Both the position numbers and the translations under genes were made by a program. Below, piece by piece: positions 10,515-20,529 of a stretch of 64,000 nucleotides of DNA. The stretch spans positions 362,457 through 426,456 of the forward strand of contig NW_004451515.1 of NCBI RefSeq assembly GCF_000321225.1, read 5' to 3'. Under the pieces are notes generated by a model, which was not told the origin of the DNA, ran no database searches, and was given only the letters and a program-made list of their open reading frames with translations. The stretch's first letter is position 1. Every line of letters begins with the position of its first letter. The DNA is from Odobenus rosmarus divergens. Taxonomy: Eukaryota; Chordata; Mammalia; Carnivora; Odobenidae.

Positions 10515-11080
10515 TTGATGAAACTTTTAAGCAATATTTTATTATGGAAACTTTGTAACATAAAGTACACAGGCATATAGAAAAGTTGGTAGAAGTTTAT
10601 AACGAATACCCATATATCCGCCAACTGTATCCACACTTAATATTTTATTCTTGTTTTCTTGCACATCTATCTATCCTCCATTCATCCATCAACTATCTTT
10701 TTTTTTTTATGCCTTTCAAAGTAAATTGCGGACATCAACACTTAAGCATTGAGCTAAAGTTCAGTCTTTCTTCTTTTTTTTTTTTTTTAAGATTTTATTT
10801 ATTCATTTAATTGACAGGGAGAGAGAGAGACAGCGTGAGAGGGAACACAAGCAGGGGGAGTGGGAGAGGGAGAAGCAGGCCTCCGGCCGAGCAGGGAACC
10901 CAATGCGGGGCTCGATCCCAGGACCCTGGGATCATGACCCGAGCTGAAGGCAGTCGCCCAACCAACTGAGCCACCCAGGCGCCCCCAGTCTTTCTTCTTT
11001 TAAGATAAAATTTTCATACAATGAAATGCCAAATCTTAAGTGTACCATTCTGATGAAATTCTTTTAGATCACCATTTTAA
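10515..11080 (-). mobile_element. Old L1 3' UTR fragment, antisense, split by a can-SINE
   Basis: 'attttattatggaaactttg', 'cgaatacccatatatccg' and, after the SINE, 'aagataaaattttcataca' with 'cttaagtgtaccattctg' resemble antisense 3' UTR blocks of old mammalian L1. Divergence is heavy and the subfamily uncertain. Confidence 0.45.
10762..11001 (-). mobile_element. can-SINE, antisense, with 16-bp TSD
   Basis: The TSD 'cagtctttcttctttt' is exact at 10762-10777 and 10986-11001. The SINE body 10778-10985 reads antisense: poly-T, 'aagattttatttattcattt', a GA-rich block, 'gggctcgatcccagg' and 'gagccacccaggcgcccc'. The perfect TSD and near-consensus body indicate a recent insertion. Confidence 0.97.
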
Positions 11081-11265
11081 ATCTTGCTGTGTTCTATATG
11101 CATCGTAAGGGAAAGAGTTATGAGAAAAGGACATAGTTCCATTAGTAGAAGCTATTTATAAGTTAATTCTAGTTGTTAAAATCACCGTTATTTAAATCAG
11201 TAAAAAGGACAGAGCTGGGAAGTGGGAGGGAGAAATGAAGAGAAATACTGGAATCTTTAAAAAAA

Positions 11266-11302
11266 GAAGAAGAAGAAGAAGAAGAAGAAGAAGAAGAAGA
11301 AG
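11266..11302 (+). repeat. (GAA)n microsatellite, about 12 units
   Basis: Uninterrupted GAA triplets preceded by 'atctttaaaaaaa', which resembles a can-SINE tail, and followed directly by the head of another can-SINE. Confidence 0.9.
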
Positions 11303-11512
11303 GGACACCTGGGGGGCTCAGTTGGTTGAGCATTTGATTCTTGATTTTGCCTCAGGTCATGATATGAGGTCCTGAGATCCAGCCCTACGTCAGGCTCCAC
11401 ACTGCTGAGCATGGAGACTGCTTGAGTTTCTCTCTCTCCCTCTGCCCCCACCCCCCATGCTTGCTCACTCCTGTCTCTCAAAAACGTAAATAAATAAAAA
11501 ATTTTTAAAAAG
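11303..11512 (+). mobile_element. can-SINE
   Basis: Head 'gggacacctggggggctcag', then 'catttgattcttgattttgc', 'caggtcatgatatgagg', a CT-rich block and an (AAAT)n tail. Several differences from the consensus; no clear TSD, perhaps because the left flank is a microsatellite. Confidence 0.92.
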
Positions 11513-14500
11513 GCAAATTTGGCAGATGATTAGGAAAAGACTTGTGATAGGCATTTGGGTACAATGTACCTACACACATGAATGATTTGCTTTCTACCTT
11601 TGCCTTGCAAGTTTGAGGGCAGGGAAATGGAAAAAAAGATGTTGTTTCTGCTTTCTGCTGTCATCCCCAGAAATTCTTTCTCAGCTAACTGAAGAGAATT
11701 TTCACTTGGTTCCTGACACATGGTTTGTTACCTTGTTAAACATTCCTAGGTGAGTGAAAATGAATCACTATCCTTAGCAGTCAGAGGTCCTTTTCTAGGG
11801 ACACCTTAAGTGGTGGTTATGAGATAATTATGCTAGATCTTCTAATGGGTCGTGTGCAGCTCTCTCTAAAGGAGGTAGAAGATTGTAGGCAGGTCAGAAA
11901 AGGGCTTTCTCATGCGTTGGTGTGCATAACTGGTTTAGATTTCTTTGTATATATAATATATAAAAATATCATTGTATAATATAGCTATATATGTGTGTGT
12001 GTGTGTATATATATATGTATTTGTATTTATTGTCTGAGTCTATTAGGAGTACTTGTCAATGTGCCTCTTTTGCTAGTCCCTGAATTCGTTGTACATTTCT
12101 CAGAACAGTTGCAATTTAAAGTCAGTCTGAATCCACTGGAGCCTTCGTTGCTCTTAGTGGTTTCCATCTCAGCCCTTTGCTCTCCGCTCAGAGTTTACCA
12201 CTGTCTTCAGGAGTCCTGCTGGCATTCACAGCATCCATGGCTATTTTTCTCCAAAGTCACTTGAAGCGAACATCCAGGCACTGGAAGGTGTTGTTTGTGT
12301 AGGCAGCAGTTGGTAAAGAAGGGCTTTTTGGGTATTGCCATAGTCCTTGGGGTGTGATACACTATCTGTCTTTCCAAGCAGGCACTCTGGGCGTCGGCGG
12401 GGGGCGGGGGGGGGGGACAAAGCAGTGTATTTTCAGTGCTGAGAGTTGCTGACTTTTGGCGTTGGGACAAGAGCTGGTGCTGCTAGAGATGGCCTGCCTT
12501 TCTCAGCACCGTTCCTGCCGTCCACAAGGACACAGAGTCTCATCGGCACTCCCATCCTCCTGCTGACCACCTTGCACGGTGGCAGTGGGTCATAGAAATG
12601 TCAGATTGGCCCCTTTTCCTCAGAGCAATCCAGAGTGACAGAGGGCAGCCAGAATCAGCAGTGGGTCCATCATCTGGACCACCATAGGTTCCCAAGAAGT
12701 CATCATCACAGAAGCGCAACCTGGAGGAAGAAGCATGAGGGTCAAAGATTGCAGCCATTGGTGTGCAGCTGTGGACCCCCGCTGGAAAGCAGCACTGGGA
12801 ATCTATGACTAGGTAACCAAGAGTCCATCTTCTCTGGAGGTTGGAGCAAACGCCGGGACATGCAGGAAGTGGTTACCGGGGCAAAGTGCAGGCCGACAGG
12901 CAGCACTAAGGAGCTCCAAAGAAGGGGAGACGGGCACAAGTCAGTCGGTGGGTGTGGGACCAGCCGTGGACAGAAATGACACCTGAAAGAATCCCAACAG
13001 TAGAGCCCTGGCGGGAATGGTGGGTGGCCCGGCAGCTGAACAGGATCTGTGGAATGACAGATGTACAGGGCAGGGGCCAAGCAGACAAAGAAAGCCTCCT
13101 CTCATGGATGATTTTCTTGTCACCCTGCAAGACAAAAGTATATGAGACGCAGCCTCATCCAGGCAGGGCGGGTGGGTGACATCATCCTTAAAAGGCTGAA
13201 GTGGATGGTTTCATGCTTAGAGTTTTTTTCTTTAAAAAGTATAATTGTGGGGGCAAGGAAAACTGTTTTAAACTTGGTTTTTAAGTTTTACTTTACATTT
13301 TCCTGGGGTTTAGTTCTATTTGCTTCCAGCACGGTCCAAATACCTACTTCAAAGCAAATATTCTAACGAGAACTTGTTAAAAGGCAGGGAAACCAGCTCC
13401 TGTGGCTTCTTGTACACCAGCTCTGGAGGCACTCACAGAACCCCATTTGTGACTTGAGTGTAAATGAATCCGAAACCTACAAATTAGATTTCCCTTGAAA
13501 TACACATGGGTTTAAAACCTTAACGGGAAAAGAACTTGGCAAATCAAATCTGACCATATTCAGTAAAACCTCACTAATTTGCACTAATGACCAAGAGACC
13601 CATTGAGAATTACTGAATTTTTGTGAATATGTTAGCATGGGAACAAATACCAAAACAGGGGTTAGGGGGTGAGGAGGTACGGAGAGAGAATGGGGGGGCG
13701 GGAATCAAAGTTCTAGCATCAAACAAACATAATTTCTGGTACAATGAAGAATGTATTTGAACGGTTACTGGAATGAAACTCTATAGCTTAATGAGTGCCT
13801 TGCTGTGGTATGCCTGACCACTGGGGAGGCAGCCATGTCATACAGCCCGCCTAAGCCAGCAGCTAATGTGCACTTAGGTAAAGAGGCCTTCGCTTTATTG
13901 AAAGCTGGGGGGGGGGGGCGGTTGTGGTTTTTGCAGGGGTGTGAACCAATGAGATTCTACCATGTGTCATGCACGTTTGTTATGGGCTTACACATGCAGG
14001 CTGTGACTGTAAATCAGCATTTTGGGTGGGATTGCTTATTACTGCCTTAAAAAAAAAAAAAGGAGAACTTGCTGGAAGGGACAGCAAGGGAAGTTGGAAT
14101 TCCAACTAGTTGATGAGACGTTAGCAAATCATACTTGTAGTAGAAGATCTTTAAATTATTCCGAATTGAAGACTGACGATTTAGTAGCCCTCTATTATGA
14201 CATGAATTTCATTAATAAGTTGCATCTTCCTGTATAAGCAACTATCTGAAAAGTTCTTTGAAGATTTAATGATCTATGACCCAAATTTCAGGAATTACAG
14301 TGCTTGTTTTTAGTTCATTTCATTGGAGAAATAGGATACTTTTTTCTAGTTGTTATTAATTTAACAACTGCAGTTAAAGTACCGTGCTGATGCTTCCTTT
14401 CACTTTCCTCTCTGTAGTAGCTAAGAATATCTAGGGCTTGGGTATCCTTTATAATTCCAGAATGGCTCTTAACCAAATGTGCTGTTCCTCTGATTTAAGA

Positions 14501-15369
14501 ACAGCCCCTAGTAATGATTTGTGTTTATACTGATTTTGGTCACTCCTTGCTTGTCTCACTGCGAGCTACTGTTTTACCAGCTGAAGAATAATTTAGAACT
14601 TCCACTCAAGCAGCCATCAAAGGCTGTGGGGAATAATAAATATGTGTAGCCAGAGCTTTCTCTAGGACATACGTCGAGTGAATGGTTTCGGGTCTTAATG
14701 GTGCGGCCCCTGGACCAGAAAAGGAGTTGTCACCCTGGCTGATGCAGAAAAAGACTGAGCCTCATTTGAGTCATACGAGAGCCTTCTGCTTTCATCATTT
14801 TTAATCTCTTCATTCTTCCCAACTCCCCAGTTGAACAATAAAACACAATTCATGCAGACCTTTTTTGTCATCTCCCCTTCAAGCCAGGGAGTGGGGAAGT
14901 AAGACAGTTTGAGGGGTTTGTTCATTAGCATCCCCGTAGGAACTATAGCAAAACAGTTAACTCTTCCTGAGCCCCTAGTTATGCTCCGTGACTCTCAGCT
15001 AGACGACGGTCTGCTTTGCTTAAAAAAAAAAAAAAAAAAAAATCCAAGGCCAATGTAGGCTTTCTGAATTCTTTTCTTCTCCACCTCAAAATACCTCTTG
15101 TTTACTTCTCTCTTTCTGGGACCTGTTTCTGAAGAAGTCTTTGTGGCTTCATCAAGCAGGTGCCTGCCCCCCCTTCTCCCCCTGCTCGCCCCCTCCTCTC
15201 TGTATGTGAACAGATTCCAGTCTCCCCCACCCGAGTCCTGTCCTAGACAGTTCAGCCTACTGTTATTGTTACTGCCCTTTGACAGCAGAATTCCTCAGAA
15301 GGTTGGAGAACATACCACTTCGCATGGATGACGTACTCCAAGTCTTTACGTCTAATGTTCTGCTTGGTC
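11513..15369. other. Long unique stretch, no gene supported
   Basis: Contains an AT/GT simple stretch near 11985-12020, a GC-richer block at about 12380-13180 with several overlapping frames on both strands (longest 112 codons, 12742-13080 minus), a G-run at 13907-13920 and poly-A at about 15021-15041. Around 13555-13630 'acctcactaatttgcactaa' may be the end of a decayed DNA transposon, but I cannot name it. The proline- and serine-rich frames look like composition artefacts. Confidence 0.4.
12399..12416 (+). repeat. G-run block, possible G-quadruplex
   Basis: A run of 6 G, then one C, then a run of 11 G. Quadruplex or polymerase-stalling potential is inferred. Confidence 0.45.
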
Positions 15370-15835
15370 TTGCCCCCGACAACCTCTCAGAACTCATCCC
15401 TCAGCCCCCACCCTCTTGCTCATTCTGCAGCAGCCAGGCTGGCCTTTCTCCTGTGCCTCAAATACTCCCTCAGGGCCTTTCCACTTTTAGGTCTCTCTAC
15501 CTCGTTTGCTTTTTTGCATATATCTGCATGGCCTACTTCCTCATTTCCTCGAGGTCTCTCTGGTCCTGTGTTACCTCAGCAGACAGGCCTTCCCTGACAG
15601 CTTACGTGTGCCGCTAGTTCTGTCCCCTCTCCACAGTCCCCACTGCCTTTTCCCAAAGCACTTCTCACCCCTACCACACTGTGTATTTATCTGTGTGTGT
15701 GCTGTGTATTTGTGTAAGATACTGCAAGAGGGCACGAACTTTGCCTCTTTTGCTCACAGATGCGTTCCCAGCACCTCTGAGAGTGGCTGGTAAGTAGTGG
15801 GCACTTGAGCAATAATTAGTGAAGGGATGAAAGAT
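15370..15835 (+). mobile_element. L2 3' region
   Basis: Blocks in L2 order: 'tactccctcagggcctttcc', 'caggccttccctgacagc', 'cactgtgtatttatctgtg', 'caagagggcacgaactttgc', 'ttcccagcacctctgag', and 'gtagtgggcacttgagc'. An ancient, diverged LINE-2 copy. The open frames overlapping it (15098-15793) come from this repeat. Confidence 0.75.
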
Positions 15836-17059
15836 AGAATATAGATACATATAAATATACATATAAATATTCTGCAAGTGTATACTGACCCTTTCTCTGG
15901 TTAACTTTGTTCTTTTGTTGCTTTAGGGTATTTTTTTTTTTTTAATCAATGATTTTTCAGTTTTTTTCTCTGCAGGAAGGTTTTAAAACAGTGTTTAAAT
16001 GGAGCATTGCTCTTTCTGGCTATACGTTCCTTCTGCTTCCTAATAAACAGATATCAAATGATACAGGCAAATCCTTGTTGAGAAGAATCATTTCTTAATT
16101 CAGCTTAGAATTAAGATTTGCACAATAAGAGAATAAAGCTTCAAAGAAATAAGCTGTGCATCAAGGCCTTTTTCAGAATTTTTTTTAAAATCAATTTTTT
16201 AGGTCAAGTTTTGCTTTTTTATTTATTTATTCCCTCTTTCAAGACATGTTTATTGAACTTTCAGGCACTAATATTTTAACAAATATGGAAGACAAAGGCA
16301 CATTGCCCACAAGACACTTACCGCGCAGTTGAAAGAGATAGTAGAAAACTCTATAATCTCGTTATACTGTTTAATTACTGTGGTAGTCCTTCACAGGATG
16401 AAATGGGAGCAAGTGGAGGTTACTTCACCTATACTCCCGGGGTTCCTGAGGGCTTCACGGGAGAAGGACTGCCCGAGCGGAATTGTGAAGGATAAGAAGT
16501 TAGCCAAGCAGGGAAGGAAGAGATGCAGAGGGAACATGAGCAAAAGTAGAGTATTCAGCTCATTGTTTTAAATAACAAGAAATGTGATTGCTAGATCATA
16601 TGGTAGGAGTAGTTTAGTTTTGTCCTCCAAAGAGGAGCAGCATTGCCTGGTCAGGAGATTGCCAACAACTCGAGATTATTAAAGCATGAAGTACATGGTG
16701 CAGAATTCCTGGAGACACAAGGAAAAGGAAAGGTGGGGGCTAAGGCATGGAGAACGTCATGTTTGGGAGCTTATTCTTTGACAGGCTGTTGACTGAGGGC
16801 CTATAAGCTGGCAAGTGAATATCAGATTTAGAAGGAATAATCCAGCACTTTCAACTTTTTGGTGGTTTTGAAACTTTACCACATAGCTTGTTCTTCACAC
16901 AAAATCTTACATATTAGCTTGATATCAAAGTCAAGTCAAAGCAGAACTGCCCAGTTAAGGTTGGGGTAGAAAATTGAGAACTTCTAGCATGGCCTCCCCC
17001 TGCTCTTCTCCTGGCCCCTTTTGTCAGCTCCTAGGACACCTTCGCAGAACCTTTCAGGA
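15836..17059. other. Unique sequence with a possible antisense L2 scrap
   Basis: An (ATAAATATACAT)-like AT simple stretch lies at 15848-15870. 'gacatgtttattgaactttc' at about 16244-16263 may be an antisense L2 end. No gene seen; the 80-codon frame at 16329-16571 has no recognisable domain. Confidence 0.35.
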
Positions 17060-17160
17060 TACAGACTAGGAAACTAACTCAGAAAGCTCGAGCATCCCAA
17101 TGAATTAATGGCAAAGCCCAGAATAGAACCAGGCTTCTTGATTCCCAGTTTAGTGCTTTT
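17060..17160 (-). mobile_element. MIR core fragment, antisense
   Basis: 'acagactaggaaactaactc', 'atggcaaagcccagaatag' and 'aaccaggcttcttgattccc' are diverged antisense MIR blocks in the right order. Confidence 0.55.
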
Positions 17161-17544
17161 TTTTTCCTCAGGATAACATACTATCATTGGAGAAAAATTT
17201 GGCTATTTCACACAACAGAAATTCTTCGTTCCTATTACACGGGTACAATATGAGATGAAGAAAGAAAATGCCCAAGTTAGAGTAAATTTTTTACATTTAG
17301 TACATGCTAAATCCTTATGCAATTTTTTTAACAGATTCATTAGAATTGGATCCTAGTTCATACAGTTCCCTTTGCCTTTTCATGCTGAGAGAGTACCAAG
17401 TTATCCCTCAACTTGAATTTTTAGGAATTAGATACAGGACGTTTTCTGTTAAGCCCTCTTATTAATGGAATCCCTCCCCATCAAGTCTTGATAGCGCTTG
17501 AGTTTACTGACCTTGTCTAAATAGTATATCATGGCTGAAGCCTG

Positions 17545-17717
17545 TTATAATGGCAAAAGCAGTGGAATAAGAGTCAGGAGACCCGGTTCTACTCCCACGC
17601 CAGCCATTAAGTGGCTGAATAACATTTGGAAAAGTCACTCAAGCTCAACTGTACAAGGAGAAGTTTGAACTAAATTACGTCAAAGGCCCATTCCAGCTCC
17701 TACAATCTGTGATTCTA
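17545..17717 (+). mobile_element. MIR element
   Basis: 'gcagtggaataagagtcagg', 'cagccattaagtggctgaat', 'gaaaagtcactcaagc' and the end block 'cattccagctcctacaatct' fit a sense MIR of the subtype ending in 'ttccagctctaa'. Confidence 0.65.
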
Positions 17718-19784
17718 ATTACAGCGCATGTGGTATCTTATCATTGAGAGTGTTGATGTTTTATAGACTGCCATCAGTTCTCAGTTCTGGTGGTCCTGAC
17801 TCAAGATAGTTGGTTATATGAAGCAGTTGTTTGTGAGCCTCTCGAAAGAGAAGTGGGCATTTGCTCGTTTACTCATCAGGGCAAAGGATGTATGCTAAGA
17901 AAATGTAGCATATGAATTAGCGTACGCTAGTGAAATTTATTTGCAGCTAAACTCCCAATCTGGGAGTTTGAATGGATTCACTGAAATTCTGGTAGTACAT
18001 TACCCGTGACCTTGTCAGTAGATAGTCCGGTCTTAGACAGCCGGATTCGGGAACAGGAGGATGTTTATGAGGAGTGCTGCTTAGCTTGGTGAAAATCATG
18101 GTATATAAACTCCTCCAGGACTCTCAGAACTGGAGAAGCCCTTCAGAGTCCTTTTCTGAACTCCCCGTTCTCTACTTGATTCCCCCTTCTCCTGTTTCTG
18201 CAGGAGCCCTTCCTCACTGTGCTATTTAAAGTCCTTCACATCAAGCCCTATGACTTTAAGAATAAGTGTGATATAACAAACAATGACATTATTATATTGT
18301 AAGGACAAGAAATAGGGGGTGAGTTATAAAGCAGAACATTTGTATTTACACAGCAGTGTTTTAATAACCAGTAAAATTTTGGAAGAGAACTAGAAAAATA
18401 GTTAAAAGATAAATGGACTTATGTTTCAATGTTATGATTTTTCACATACACTAAAGTTCATTTTTACTTTTTTTTTTTTTTTTTTGTAAATCCTTGAATT
18501 TCGGACAGGACCCTAGGAGAGTTGTTGGCATCCTTTGGTCAACACATTTGTCAGGGTATTTTCTTTTTTCAATGCCCTTCTATGGTTCTAGTAAGCTATA
18601 ACCTCATTAGCAACACATTCTGAGGGGTATATTATGATAGCTTTACTACAAAGGGCTTCTGTATTTCAGTTGCCAGGATATAACACTCTTATGACAGGGG
18701 AGAAAAAGAAAACTTGCTGGGAAGGGGAAGCTTAGACATTATTTACTCTAAATATTGGAGCTTTCCATCTGAAAGTTTACAGAGGCTAAAGAATTGTTGA
18801 ATTTGGAGATTTCAAAATAAAAATCTCCAGCGAATGCTAAAAATGTTTCCAGCCTGCAAACAAGTCCTGTTCCCTCCTGTGAGCATTTGCCTTCCGTAGC
18901 TTTGGATGAACCTATAAGTTATTCTCATCACAAATACCTTTCACTAAGAGACATAGTATCACCCTCTTCTGGAATGAAACAAATAGAACATTCTGGTGCG
19001 GGGCTAGGCAACCTGAGAACAGACTGTCAGTTGTGTTAGTTAGGTGGACTTTTTTTTTTTTTTTTACCTCTTTATATCAAGTATGTTTTTTAGGCTACAT
19101 CAGGTTAGAGCAGTGCAGTCTTTGAAAGGCCCAATCCAAATTAACCTTGGCAATGTTCCAGAGGTGCTGGGAACTGGCAAATTTAAATCATTTTCAACTC
19201 CAAATTCTTTTTTTCCTTTTACCTTTGGCTTTATGTCATCATATATGAGTTAAAACTATGGAAAAACATGTTATTACTGATTTTACCTCTTCTGGGGCCC
19301 TAGACGTGGTCTACATAGGCAGAACGCATTACAATCAATGTCATTGTTCACAAAAGTGTTATATATGGCAAAGAGATCATTAAGTCTTAGCCAACCATAG
19401 AAACAAGGCTCTGTTGACACAGTTTAAAAGAATTCTATGCATAAATGCTTTCTCTGGTCCCTATCCATGTACCTGTCACTCTTTAGCATGACAATATGTA
19501 GGAGTGTGGTATGTTTTCCAGCTGTGGGCGAAGGGCAGGCAACAAGGATGAAGTCTGAGCTTTAGCTGAACTCGGTATATGAGGTCGAAATGGATGAAAT
19601 TGCCGCATCTGTAAGTCAAAACCAATTGAATATCAATAATTTCATATGATTCAACCTAACAATTATTTGGATCTGTTATCAATTAGTAGTTATCCTTCAA
19701 TTCACTTTAGTTCCCAGCATATAAACTAAATTCACCTAAATTGACAAGCCATTTTCAAAATGAAGCAACTCCAAAAAAGTACTG
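17718..19784. other. Unique sequence, no gene
   Basis: No repeat family or exon recognised, apart from poly-T runs near 18470 and 19051. Confidence 0.4.
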
Positions 19785-20030
19785 AAGGTTCTCTGTGCCT
19801 CAGTTTCTTTTTTTATTAAGTTTTAGTTTTATTAAGTTTATTCATCTTATTAAGCTCTTAATATATATAATTATCTTCTGTAACATGTTTTTACTTCTCA
19901 GTTCCTTCATCTATAAAGTGAGGGATGGTAATGGCACCTGCCTCATAGGGCTATTGTGAAGGGTAAATGCAAAGGCTTAAAACAGTGCTTGGCACACAAG
20001 AAGCACTCAGTAAATTTAGCCATCATTAAC
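19785..20030 (+). mobile_element. MIR element interrupted by an AT-rich insert
   Basis: 'ctctgtgcctcagtttc' (19791-19807) is the MIR block that normally continues directly into 'ctcatctgtaaaatggg'. Here the continuation 'gttccttcatctataaagtg' resumes at 19901, followed by 'gcctcatagggctattgtg' and 'aacagtgcttggcacac'. About 90 bp of AT-rich sequence sits between, bounded by a repeated 'ctcagtt' (19799-19805 and 19897-19903). Confidence 0.75.
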
Positions 20031-20059
20031 ATTGTCATCATTATCAACATCTTACTGAT

Positions 20060-20303
20060 TTGTTCAACAGACAATTGTGGGCCTGTGACTACATGGCAGG
20101 CTAAGTGCCACGTGCTCTGACCAAATTTCTGAACAAGCTATACTGTTGACCTGAAGGAGCTTACAAGCAAGTATATGGCAATTATAATAAAGTGTAGTCA
20201 TTGCTGGTGTGAGGTCAACAGAGCTGTGGACACACATAGGTGAAGCCTAACTTTAGCCTAACGATAAAAGACAAGGCTTCTTGGAGGATGCATTATCTAA
20301 ACT
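20060..20303 (-). mobile_element. L2-like fragment, antisense
   Basis: 'gatttgttcaacagacaatt', 'ctgaaggagcttacaagc' and 'gcttcttggaggatgcatta' resemble consecutive antisense L2 blocks. Diverged; approximate limits. Confidence 0.45.
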
Positions 20304-20529
20304 GAAACCTAAAGGGGGCACCTGGGTGGCTCAGTCGGTTAAGCATCTGCCTTCGGCTCAGGTCATGATCCCAGGGTCCTGGGATGGAGTCCCGCATTGG
20401 GCTGCCTGCTTAGCAGGGAGCTGCTTCTCCCTCTCCCTCTCCCTCTGTGTGCTCGCCAATCTCTCTCTCTCTCTCAAATAAATAAATAAATCTCTAAAAA
20501 TAAAATAAAAAATATACAGAAACCTAAAG
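20304..20529 (+). mobile_element. can-SINE with 11-bp TSD
   Basis: TSD 'gaaacctaaag' is exact at 20304-20314 and 20519-20529. The body 20315-20518 begins 'ggggcacctgggtggctcag', contains 'gatcccagggtcctgggatg' and ends in CT repeats, (AAAT)n and an A-rich tail. Few changes from consensus, so relatively young. Confidence 0.97.

Noticed and set aside
12540..13180. Cluster of overlapping ORFs in a GC-richer block
   Set aside because: Frames overlap on both strands, are proline- and serine-rich and show no domain; higher GC alone removes stop codons.
15098..15793. Overlapping plus-strand ORFs of 77-112 codons
   Set aside because: They mostly coincide with an L2 element read in different frames.
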